From Cadophora sp. MPI-SDFR-AT-0126 (lineage: Eukaryota > Ascomycota > Leotiomycetes > Helotiales > Ploettnerulaceae), in the NCBI GenBank assembly GCA_020747065.1, contig JAGMVK010000005.1, positions 744,001 to 808,000 of the forward strand: a DNA stretch of 64,000 nt. Direction: 5' to 3'. A program made the translations under genes and the position numbers. The first letter of the stretch is position 1. Each line of letters opens with the position of its first letter. Positions 10,137 to 20,037 of this stretch are shown here, piece by piece. The notes under the pieces were generated by a model that was given only the letters and a program-made list of their open reading frames with translations, was not told where the DNA came from and made no database searches.

Positions 10137-12220
10137 TGTGATTTGTTGTTTTGTCTGTTGAGGATTCGAAGTAGTTTCTGGTGTGGAACGTTGCAGTTAT
10201 GTAGTTGTGTAGTGTATGAGAAGAGTCAATCGATTGATGAGCAAAAGACTTTGGAAGAGGAAGATTGCTCTGCCTTATATTCGTTCTTCGACAACATGCC
10301 ACTTTCAAGGAACGAAAGTTACCCCTCCATCCTGTCTTACTGCTGATAACCCCACTTGTTCCATCACGCCGCGGGGGCTCGGATGCTTGCTGCTCCTTCC
10401 ACCCAAGCAATGTTTCTGCTTCCTTGCTTGCTTAGCTTTGATGCTCTCTTGTCAAAGAGCTCCAGTTATCCTGTTCCTGTGACCCTTGAAAGCCAATCCC
10501 GCTCAACCGTTCGGTATGAGCTGAGCTTCCCTTCAAGCATCGTGGGAACTAGATTAGCTGGGTGGGTACCAGGAACTGCATCGGCTTAAAGGCGGACATG
10601 GGCGTCCCCCGTATGCATGAAGTACCTGCAAAGCCAACATGACTGCAAGCTTCCTGCATGGTCTTTACGTTTGGCATGGATTTCAGAATCCAGACAACTC
10701 TTCCCTTCCCATTCGTGTGCCTTAAAACTTTCAAAAGTGCCCGCTGCTTAGCCCCCAAGTCATTACGTGGGCGGCTCGGATGGTGGCGGCTTCAAAGTGG
10801 AGTGTTCTTTTACACGGTACCTTATCGTTCAACGAAACGTTTTCCCAACCTTTCTGGCTTTCGCCAAAGTCCGATATGGAGTGTGACTGGACAGAAACTT
10901 GCTTAGATTTCTATCCCTTCCGTATGGGAAAATAGATTCTCGTGGATTGAATGGCCTTAGCATGATCTGATTTCTGCTTCAACCAAGCCCTCCAGGCCCT
11001 CTAAGATGCTAGTAAGTGCGGCGTCAAACTTTAGGGTTTGTCAAGGCCATGATCCAGACCCTTTGTAGTAAAGCTTATTGCGGGGAAGTTCCTGGAATAT
11101 CCAGCTGGACTAGAGAGTTTCGTGGACACTGCGGGGTTGAAATGATTGACAGATCTACGCGGAAGCACTATCGAGCCCCCTTGGCCCGAGAGCTTGCCCA
11201 CGGAGCTCTGGAAGCCTCAAACTTGAGGCGTGGTAGTCTCCATCGACCCTCTGAGATTTGGAGGGCATTCAGGAAAATTCGGACGAGCGCCATCTCTCGG
11301 CATGTTGCAGGAGCAACGGAAAATAGCGCAGGGGTGAACGGCGGGCATTCGATGCTGTTCTTGCCAAAATCAGGCCACTTCGACCACCTGAGTAGCTAGC
11401 ACTCGACTACGACTGTACTGTGATGTATCCGTCAAATCGAGTGACGACCAGGGTTCCGGCGCCGAAGAGCATCCAAACATTTCATGGAAGCCGATGACAA
11501 TGGTCAATGTGTCTGGTGGGAGCGCGACTAGGAACGAGAATCCGAGATGGAAGTGGCCTGATGTTGCGGGCCATCTCGGTGCTGTTTCCGCAGTTTTTGC
11601 TCTTGTAAAAGCAGCGATGAGCTAGTCTCAAGGAAGGACAACCGTATTGAGAGATTCGGGTCTTCTTTCCTCATGACATTTCGCAGATCTCGCGGATGGC
11701 GCGAGGGCAGGGAACTGGTGACTGGCAACCTGACTGGATCTTATACTTTGTCGGTGATGCACCTCTTTGGTTACATATGAGATCATACAACACCTTGATA
11801 GCGGAAGAACAACTCTAGATCTATTCCGCTTCATCCGGAATCATGCACTATTCACGACTAAGCAGACTTCAACGCAGTCAAAAGGCCATTTTTCATTGAG
11901 AGTGACTTTACGCACTATGTGGGAGATCTATGGCGTTATGAACAGAGAATCCAGCCAACGAATGGTAGCCAAGGAGAATTCTCAAGGAGAATTCAATTCT
12001 TAACATGCCACTTCCAATGTGAAGCAACCCCAACATACCCACGCAAGGCGCCAACGACACTAGCATTCGCAAGGATAGAACAGACCCGCGAGAGAATGAG
12101 AAGGAAATTATAGCTTCAAGTTGACCATCAACACAGCATTCGTTACGTGGACAATGGAACGAATTTGGGACTGCCCTTGAGCCCACCTTTTCAACTTAAC
12201 AGGCGAACGCCATCGGACCA
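10137..12220. other. ADH promoter plus gene-free spacer
   Basis: The first few hundred bases are the ADH promoter, with a TATATT-like site near 10275. The rest holds a 127-codon open frame (11016-11399, +) without any domain, which I do not call. A short direct repeat of AAGGAGAATTC occurs near 11972-11993. Confidence 0.5.
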
Positions 12221-14206
12221 TTAAGCAGAGACTTCGACCATTTTTGATGGAGTGTGGAAATCATTCACCTCGAGAATGTTGGCTTCGCTCTTGTCGAAAG
12301 CAAGAACATCCTCGGGCTTCTTAATAGCAGCAAGCTTGGAATAGCCCAGAGACCGGCGCTCGAACTGCTTCTCGAAACGTGCAGCGGAAGCAAGAATCAC
12401 TGGAGTTGATGCGGGAAAAGTGTTCATGTCAAGACCGTAGGAAGGGCCATCAACAGGAGAGAGGAGTCTGCCAGCTTGGAATCCAATGGCAGGACGGTAC
12501 CCGTAGGGGAACTTCTCGAGGATGGTTGCATTCTCACGAACCTTCGGCTCAACAGCTGCTTGTGTCTCTGGAGTATTCTGGAGTGCACCTATGCGCTCGA
12601 TTGCGATACCGTCGGAGAAATACTTGGGGCTGGGCAGAGGCATACCGTAAATGCGTCGAAGAAGAGCTCCATAGCCCCACAAATTCCAGAAAGAACGCTC
12701 TTGAAAGAATGGCAAAGTGTCGTAAGGGGTGTGGCCGAGGTTCCAAGTGCCCTCAGGACGAGTCAGAGCTTGTTCAAATGCTTTTGGAAGAGGATACTGG
12801 TACTTACACTCTTGTTTGGTGTATCGGCGGCTCGCTTGTAAGGAGACAGACGAGGATTACCGAAATTGCGGATGAACCAGGCGCAGAGTCCGAACAAATT
12901 GTAGGTAATGGTACGAAGGGTTGGGGATGGGCCCAATTTCTCCATTTGGCAGAAGTAAACGATATCCGCATCGAGAATTGAGACAATGAGCCTTCTGGCG
13001 ACGGGCTTGAGCACAGAAAGGACCAAGTAAATGATCTCGTTCATTATGGCCATGCCAGCCTCTTCATTTTCGTCTTCACGCCAGCGGCAGGTTGTTTCGA
13101 AGTTCTGTGGATGTCAACAGTCGGTCTTGAGTATGGCCTGGAACGGCCTACCTTTCGCCACTCCTTTGCTTGTTCAAGAGTCTCGGGGATATACTTTACA
13201 CCCATGGAACAGTCCAATTCAAGCCAGAGAACCCACATAGCGTGAACTTCGAAGCCTTCAGGCTTGCGGTATCCGAGCTTATTAATTCATTGAACTGGAC
13301 TTTCTGAGAAGTGAATGATCAGGTAGAGGACGTCGTCGCTGTTAATCCAGGTGCCGTATCGGTGGTGATGCTCGTTTGATGCGTGAAATTACCAGACTGT
13401 GGTTGGCAGATCGGAACTTGTAAGCCATCATAGCAGACATCAAGTGAATAGTGGACTGCAAGCGGTCGTGCTCAACCGTCGGGTCCGTGTTCACCACTAA
13501 TGCAGGACAATAAATCAGCGTTTTTCTTCTAATGGCCGATTAAAAGTCACATGGTTATTCTCGAGACAAATAATCCGCAACTCTTGCCCGTAAGAATCCA
13601 TATGAAGGCCAGCAGTTGAGGAGCACCCACTATGTCCAGATTTGACGAGAGCACGCGAAACACCAGGATTTGTCGATGTCTATCAGCATTGTCAGCATCG
13701 AGACAGCTTTAGAGAACGGAGGTCGACAAACGCGAAGGAAGTCAGAGACCCAGGCGAACTGGAACAGACGAGGAAACTCCCACTCAGCTATGTTGCTCTC
13801 GATCTCCTGAGCCTGTTCAGCAGTCATATCCTTCCAGGAAGTGGGGTTATCTGTGAATCCGAATGTCTTCTTCGAGTTATTGACTCGTTCGTAACGATAT
13901 TTGTGCTGCAAAAACTTCAGGAGGCATAGAGTGGCGACGAGTGTGAAAAGGTTATGTACGGTATGGGAGCGGATCAGTGACCATGGCCTCTAAGTACTTT
14001 CCGATAAACTTTGCGTAAAGCGAGTCTTCGGGGACGATGATGCTGAAAGCGGTGGAGGGCAGGAGGAGCATACTAAAGGCTGTGGGAGCTAGGAAGGTGG
14101 TCACAATAGCTTTTGTTGATGTCGAGGTGGGAGAGTAGATGAGAAAGTCGTGGAGGAGGAGAAGCTAGATGGCTGCACCCGCCTTAAGGAAGGTATTCAA
14201 AATCAT
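12221..14206 (-). pseudogene. Decayed mpaB / rubber-oxygenase-like (DUF2236) gene
   Basis: The locus encodes remnants of an ER-bound oxygenase of the mpaB/Lcp catalytic-domain family. Family landmarks in order are YRYERVNNSKKTFGF with AQEIESNIAEWEFPRLFQFAW (13640-13905), TNPGVSRALVKSGH (after an intron at about 13675-13728), HHHRYGTWINSDDVLYLIIHF (13300-13370), LGYRKPEGFEVHAMWVLWLELDCSMG, and a C-terminal block ending FWNLWGYGALLRR...GIAIERIG (12560-12700). The frame is broken: a 22-base GT...AG-like piece at 13371-13392 separates NHSL from the HHHRYG block; TGA at 13287-13289 stands where relatives carry Trp; the junctions near 13909-13965 and 13530-13570 need out-of-phase splices. A shift near 12804 could be a 41-base intron. 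TAG 14165-14167 interrupts the N-terminal frame unless a later Met is used. I call it a pseudogene; sequencing errors are the alternative. Confidence 0.75.
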
Positions 14207-14667
14207 AGTTGCGGCTCCTGTTTCTTTCAGCGCATCGATATTGGAATAGGTGAGGTAGGATTAACGTCGCTGTTTTGCAAGATACGTTTTATCTGGCGCG
14301 GTGCAAGTCCTGTTATCAGTTCTATCTTTAGCAAGAACATCATACATACCTGCTTTATTGTTCACACTGTAGTACGGTGTCACAAGAGTTACACTTGGCT
14401 TCGAGAGAGGTGGTTGTTGTTTTTCAAGAGTGAACCAGCACCTCGAGGTCGCGTTGTTTTTGAACCAAAATAAAGCCGCCATATTATCACTCTATCGACG
14501 CAACCAAGCGCCGACATAGGCTGCGGTTAGTCATACCGTTTTTGAATTATGCAACAAAGAGTGAATAGCCAGGTCCACTCATCAATCCTCATTATCATTT
14601 TCTTTTCAATGTCACCCAGACTTGCTTTTCCTGTGGCTGCTAGGTAGCTGCAAAGCCAAACGCTCAA
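14207..14667. other. Spacer upstream of the oxygenase relic
   Basis: It would have held the promoter of the relic gene. I see no coding frame with a domain and no repeat. Confidence 0.45.
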
Positions 14668-14886
14668 ATGTTTACCTTCCCACAAACGGGGTTCCAGCAA
14701 CAGCAGGAAACATCTTCCAATGGTGATTACGGGTTTTCAGGCACCTCAAACGCGTCCAATACCTCGAATACCACTGCCGAAACGCAGATACAATATGAGC
14801 AGATGCAGAAGATGTTTGCTCAAATGTTTCCGGGAACACCTCAACGTCCATTTCCTTCAAACCCCACGCCACCTGGGAAGAGTTAG
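14668..14886 (+). CDS. Hypothetical short Gln/Asn/Thr-rich protein
   Basis: This single open frame codes for 72 residues, starting MFTFPQTGF, then a Gln run, a low-complexity NASNTSNTT segment, a short helix-like EQMQKMFAQMF and a Pro-rich tail. It is plausible as a small intrinsically disordered protein because the amino-acid pattern is non-random and the opposite strand looks poorer. No intron, domain or signal peptide is visible, and no homologue is recognised. It may be a chance frame. Confidence 0.3.
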   Translation: MFTFPQTGFQQQQETSSNGDYGFSGTSNASNTSNTTAETQIQYEQMQKMFAQMFPGTPQRPFPSNPTPPGKS

Positions 14887-15331
14887 ATGCATAGGCTAAA
14901 GAAAACGTCGTGAGAACTTGGACCGCTTCAGTGGATGGTCATTTCAGCAACTTAGAGTGTTTTAGTATACTGAGTGGATAGTGCTTCACAATCAAATATA
15001 TTTTCAAACCAAGAGTGATTAGTCAACATGAATTGAGCATAATTGAGGTATCACAAGCATTTGATGACTCTACAGACTCTATAAGTTTCTTTTGTCGTCA
15101 GTAAATTTGGTACTCTAGCCTGAAATCTCAGACCCGTGAATGTCCCCAGCTCCGCCTTACATATGTGACGATGTTCCCGTCTCCTACCTAGTACTATATA
15201 ACACAGTCGCACTCAGTTCTAACTTATTTACTGATCTATCTGCTAGACAACATATCTCCCAGAATCTACTACAGTATTTGCTTTGCACAACGCCAGAACA
15301 ACCTACATTTGCCGCAGTATTAGTCGATAAC
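14887..15331. promoter_or_regulatory. Probable promoter and leader of the following gene
   Basis: An AT-rich stretch upstream of the Lys/Ser-rich protein. The coding frame of that protein extends upstream to 15140, but the extension is hydrophobic and unlike the rest, so I treat it as leader. Confidence 0.4.
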
Positions 15332-16207
15332 ATGGTATCAGATCACAAGAAGTCCGCGAAAGGAGAAACTTCAAACGCAAGCTCGAAGCCAGGGAAGAAG
15401 CCGAAGACCATTTTGGATTCTTTACTACACAGCATGTTTACGAATGATATCCCCCGAACACAGTCTGCACAGCCTCCCAAGCATACTGATGGGGAGAAGT
15501 CAAACGAGCGCCAGAAAAAGTCAAAACGTTCAACGTCAGAACATACTACCAAGAGCACAAAAGCTTCACGTTCAAAGCATGCCACCGAAGCTGCCGAAGC
15601 ATCCAATTCAAAATCGAAATCGAAACTACTTCCCTCCAAGCTAGCAGACCCAAAAATCCCAAGCTCAAAGCTACGGGATTCAAAGATATCAGAATCTGAA
15701 ACGTTCCTGAACAGTACTTTCTTCAAAGATGAATCACGAGCTCCCGCTTTAATTCCGTCTGCCACTCCCGAACTCACAACATCCTTCACCAGCGAACACG
15801 ACAGGAAGATGGCTACAAGGCAGTTGCAAATCAATACTCTATCTGAGACTGAACTTCAAGAACAAGAAAATTGGGCGCAGATGAAACTTTTCGAGTCAGG
15901 GTCGTGTCCGATGGGTTGGGGCTGGCAGCGATACACGGCTCCTGAGGGTTACGCCCAATTTGACGGTTACCGGTGTTGTGGCGGAGCTAGTACACACTTG
16001 GTAACTCACGAACTTTTGGCTGAGGGAAAGAATCGTTTGTATCGATTGAGCGGGTCTACGAATTGGTGGGAAGGACCTTTTGATGCGCAGGAAGTGAGAG
16101 ATATGCTTCTCGCATCGCAAGCGGAAGCCGCGCTTGTCAATCAGGAGCAGGGACTCAGCCCAAGAGAACTCGACGAGCTGCTGAGAGAAGTTTTATTGTC
16201 GCGTTAG
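15332..16207 (+). CDS. Hypothetical Lys/Ser-rich protein with conserved-looking C-terminal Cys/Trp/Gly domain
   Basis: I do not recognise the gene. From the ATG at 15332 it codes for 291 residues in one exon; another in-frame ATG at 15140 would add 64 residues. Residues about 1-190 are basic and low in complexity (many SK, KS and KSKSK repeats), probably disordered and possibly nuclear. The last 110 residues are ordered-looking, with GSCPMGWGWQRY, a FDGYRCCGGASTHLVTHELL motif, a STNWWEGPF turn and an acidic helical end. The Cys-Gly-x-Trp plus GYRCxGG layout recurs, as far as I remember, in uncharacterised filamentous-fungal proteins. No catalytic signature is visible. It stands alone, over 2 kb from its next neighbour. 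Confidence 0.7.
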   Translation: MVSDHKKSAKGETSNASSKPGKKPKTILDSLLHSMFTNDIPRTQSAQPPKHTDGEKSNERQKKSKRSTSEHTTKSTKASRSKHATEAAEASNSKSKSKLLPSKLADPKIPSSKLRDSKISESETFLNSTFFKDESRAPALIPSATPELTTSFTSEHDRKMATRQLQINTLSETELQEQENWAQMKLFESGSCPMGWGWQRYTAPEGYAQFDGYRCCGGASTHLVTHELLAEGKNRLYRLSGSTNWWEGPFDAQEVRDMLLASQAEAALVNQEQGLSPRELDELLREVLLSR

Positions 16208-18232
16208 AATGCATAAGAAGTAAAGCAGGTACATTGGCAGTTTAGAGCGATTCTTCAGGGTCTCTTCCTTCTCTAGAACATAATAAAGGTCGAGAATACA
16301 TCCTCTGAAGACATCTGGCAGCACTTTTGAAAGCTAGATAAGTATTCTTTAAGGTTCATCAAGATTGACGAATGCCTTTAATGCAACATTCTGGTCACTA
16401 AACTCAGCTGCTGATCATCTCCTCCTGCTCACAAGGACGCTAGAAAGTAAACAACCCGAGGCGAGGTCCCTGTAGCGTCAGGATTAGCGAGATCTGCCCC
16501 AGAGTTTCAACACGCTCCCGCTTCCTCGTTCAAGTCACGTCCACTCCAGTCCATGCCGGGCCACCAACGCATCTGCCACGACAGACAGGCGATTAGGCAC
16601 GCTGTCTTGCCTCCTATTCGAAATCCCTCCATAATCACGAAACCGAATCTGAATCTGCTCTAGAGCAAGTCTATGACGCCAACCTGTCGAAGCTACCCAC
16701 AACGCGCCAACTGTAGTGCGAACGGAGAGAACCACATCGAGTCTACGAAACTAAGGATCCCTACTCCCTGATTGATCATGAATAGGACACGAAGCATACA
16801 CAAAATGGACCTCGGAAGATGCTGACATAACGGAATACTCTAAATAGCAGACAAGGAACTCTAGGAGCTCTTTGGGTGGACCAAATCTCTATCGAGAGCT
16901 CGACCCCTCCCTTTGAGGAAGCGCGAAATGAATGCATATCTTCTGCCAGGACATACACGGTGTAGAGGGACGACCCAACGACTACGTCTTGAATCAAAAG
17001 CATCGCCCCCAACTATGCCATGTCTCTGTCAAAAGTCCCGCTAAACTACAAAATGTTCTGGTCTCGCCGGGTCCCTCTTGGCCGCAGTTCCAACATCGAT
17101 GACGCCGAGGAGATTTCTCAGGGCTGCTCACGTCTGCGTGCTTGTCTGTTATGGTCGATCCGGTCTTTCCATTCACGACTTCGGCTGTAATGGCTCATCT
17201 CAGTGTCTCGCCTGTCGGTCTATATGTCTTCTTACTTGCCCAAAGACAAAGCCAAGCTACGTATCCGTGGTATGGAAGGCGTGGCTTGTACTCCAGCTGA
17301 ATATAGACAGCCGATCACGCCAATTCTGACTCCTTGAAATCGTCATCCATTACCAGAACCACCTTTCACTGTTTTGAGATAATCGTCCTACTGCCAAGGA
17401 AGCCACGAGGCCGAAATTACACCCAAGTTTTATTCATGGCCAATTTCGATCTTATTCTTTTCTCGTCTTCTAAGTTATCATTTATCTGCTGTTGCCATTT
17501 TGGATCCCTTTCCTGTGGCCGATAGAATTGTGTGCAGATCTTTTGCTACCGATTTGTGATTCATTGTTTTGCTTCTCCTATGACCTCAGGAACCCTGGGG
17601 CTTCTAGTCAGTCTGGCAATATGCTCATGAGCTCTTTATAGCCTTGCCTGTATATCGAACATGATTTGCGACCCTGAGGGCTCCCACGTGGAGATCCAGC
17701 TGGTCGTGTCCGGCAATGGAGACGCCAAGTTTAGTGCACAACCACCAGCCAGCCTCAGACCATTCTCCAAAAGAGTCAAGAAAACCTCTTTCCCTCCCTA
17801 CGTGCCGCTGTCAAAAGCACGCCTTATCATGCCAATTGTGACAGAGCTGCAGGAAGCCTGCCTAGTTCCTATCCTTACCAAGGTACGAAAAGACGGTGTA
17901 ACCTCCTGGCATTCAGCTCCTCTTCTTCTACAGCATCTTGGCAATATAATTGCCTTTGAATGATGTCTTCGCTGTGGGTCTTACCAATTGCATGAGCTTT
18001 CCCCGCAGTAGTGCGATGCGCAGCGGGAAAGCGGTCTCCCCTGCTTCCTCGCGATGCAGCTGTCGATAAGTCGTATGCTGCTGCTTGCCAGATTGGGAAG
18101 TTCGCCGACAGGGGTAGGTAAGCTGATTTACCAAAGTTTGGAATATGAAAGGATCTGTTCCCTCTGTCTCTGCGTTGATTTTAGAGTTTCGCGTTCGCAA
18201 ACTTTCCAATCGAGTTCTTCGATTTGTCAAAT
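16208..18232. other. Two-kilobase gene-free stretch
   Basis: It holds the 3' region of the Lys/Ser-rich gene and the promoter of the propeller gene. All open frames are short (at most about 100 codons) and show no domain. No repeat or RNA gene is seen. Confidence 0.5.
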
Positions 18233-19311
18233 ATGGCCTACTTCAGCAAAGTTGTCTATCTGCTCGTCCTGGGCTTGTTCAGTACTCTAGCGATCTCGCC
18301 CCCACCTCCGGGACCTCTACTCCGACAGATCTACACTTTTCCTCCGAATCACTTCATTGAGAATATTGCTGTTCGCTCAAACAGTGACTTGTTACTCACG
18401 TCTATGAGCGTCAGCACCCTTTTCAGTGTCGACCCTACTGTTACTACTCCAAACGCTACTGTTGTTCATACTTTCCCAGAGGGCCATGGCCTTATGGGCA
18501 TAACCGAGTAAGTGTTTCTCCAATTGTCTGTTCAGACAAACTCCGATTGGAAAGCACCACTTAACTGAAGACCTCCAGACTCACCCCAGACGTCTTTGTC
18601 GTCGTTACCGGAATCTGGGATCTAGCACTCACACGAGCAACCCTCGGCACGCTCACAGTCTGGACCGTAAACCTCTGCACCTCAACCCCCATCGTCCAAA
18701 ACATAACCACAATCGCGACCTCCGTGCAACTCAACGGCCTCGCTCCAGTTCCCGGATCCGACAAACTCATCCTCGCAGCAGACGCCGACGTAGGAGCCGT
18801 CTACCGCATCAACATCGCCACAGGCGCCTATGGCATCATCTTCAGCGACCCTGTCTTCGAGCCCGTAAACCGCACGATACCCGGTCAGCATCTGGGCATA
18901 AATGGAATCCGCACGAAAGGCTCATATCTCTACTTTGTCAGCTCCGCAAAACAGCACTTCGGCCGTGTGAAAATCAACTCTGTTGGGCAGAAAACCGGGC
19001 CTGTACAGATAATCAGCAACAACACCATCGTCGGTGGTGCGTTTGGCTCACAATACGACGATTTCGATTTGGATGCGGGGAATAATGCGTGGATTGCAAC
19101 GCACCCGAATCATGTTGTGAAGGTCACTCCCGGGGGCGTGCAGACTGTGATTGAGGATACGGAGTTGCTTCTGAATCCGACGAGTGCGCAATTTGGGAGG
19201 GGGAGCGCAAAGGAGAGGACGACGTTGTATGTGACAAATGGGGGTTGGTTCACGGAGGATTTCACGCTGATTAAGGAGGGAGTTGTTGCGCTTGATACTA
19301 CGCAGGTTTGA
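18233..19311 (+). CDS. Secreted SMP-30/gluconolactonase-like six-bladed beta-propeller
   Basis: Two exons (18233-18507 and 18579-19311; the intron starts GTAAGT and ends CCAG) give 335 residues. The first 20 residues form a signal peptide (MAYFSKVVYLLVLGLFSTLA), so the protein is exported. The body is a chain of beta-strand repeats typical of the SMP-30/NHL-type propeller: HFIENIAVRSNSDLLLTSM, VQLNGLAPVPGSDKLILAAD, GVYRIN-like blades, QHLGINGIRTKGSYLYFVSS, DDFDLDAGNNAWIATHPNH and TTLYVTNGG. Asp and Asn residues in DDFD...GN and INGI occupy positions where relatives bind calcium, although I cannot prove metal binding. Fungal relatives are often near secondary-metabolite genes or act on lactones; here the neighbours give no hint. 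Confidence 0.85.
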
Positions 19312-20037
19312 TGGAATATGGAGAAGCGAGGTAGCAATGGAATTAATCGAGAACTAATGAATCATGTGCTTAGGTAAAGACTGTATATGAAACATGTGAT
19401 CTTCATATGTCGTGTCTACGAACAGAGCTGTTGACCTGTCTCCATTGGGATTAATCTCCCCACAAAATTACTCCAGTGATCAGCGCGTCACATATGATAG
19501 AGACATCTTTTGGGCGTCCAGCTCCCATCTCCATCCCAGGCACTGAAGAAGGGCGCCGAATATCATCGGTCCTTTGCCAATCATGGAGAAACCTCGACAC
19601 GAAATCTGACATGGCCAAGCAACAAGCAACAAGCATAAAATCATATTTCCCTCATATTCCCATCACATTTATTGGCCACTGTAAGTCAAATCCAGAAAAT
19701 ATTTCTCATGTATAGATTGATATATGTATGCTAAGTAAATACAACAGCAGTCGACCAATGAGAGAAGCCAATCCAGAACGCCATCATCTGGAAATATCCC
19801 GACCAAAACTAACTAAAAGGGGTATATATGTGTGTAGAGTGAGAGACAGGAATGGGTATCATTATCTGTTCGTCAAATCATGAGGAAACCGCCACCAACC
19901 TCGTCTCAATCCAGAGAATCTTTCGATTCTCCAGCCCAATCCCAAAAATCCAGACGTCCGCCGTCCATCTAGCCAACACAAAGAAAAACTCACGCTCTGC
20001 TCTACCACCAGGCTGGTTGCCACCGCCAAGGCGTCAC
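19312..20037. other. Convergent 3' spacer
   Basis: Lies between the stop of the propeller gene and the stop of the histidine-phosphatase-like gene. A tandem CAAGCAACAAGCA stretch occurs at about 19616-19634. No gene is seen. Confidence 0.5.

Noticed and set aside
11016..11399. 127-codon plus-strand frame in the ADH-oxygenase spacer
   Set aside because: Arg/Ser-rich sequence without any recognisable motif, no intron, isolated; not enough support.
12800..12815. Frameshift near the C terminus of the oxygenase relic as an additional lesion
   Set aside because: A 41-base intron (GTGTAAGT...CAAG) would join NK to TLTRPEGTW in phase, so this site alone is not proof of decay.
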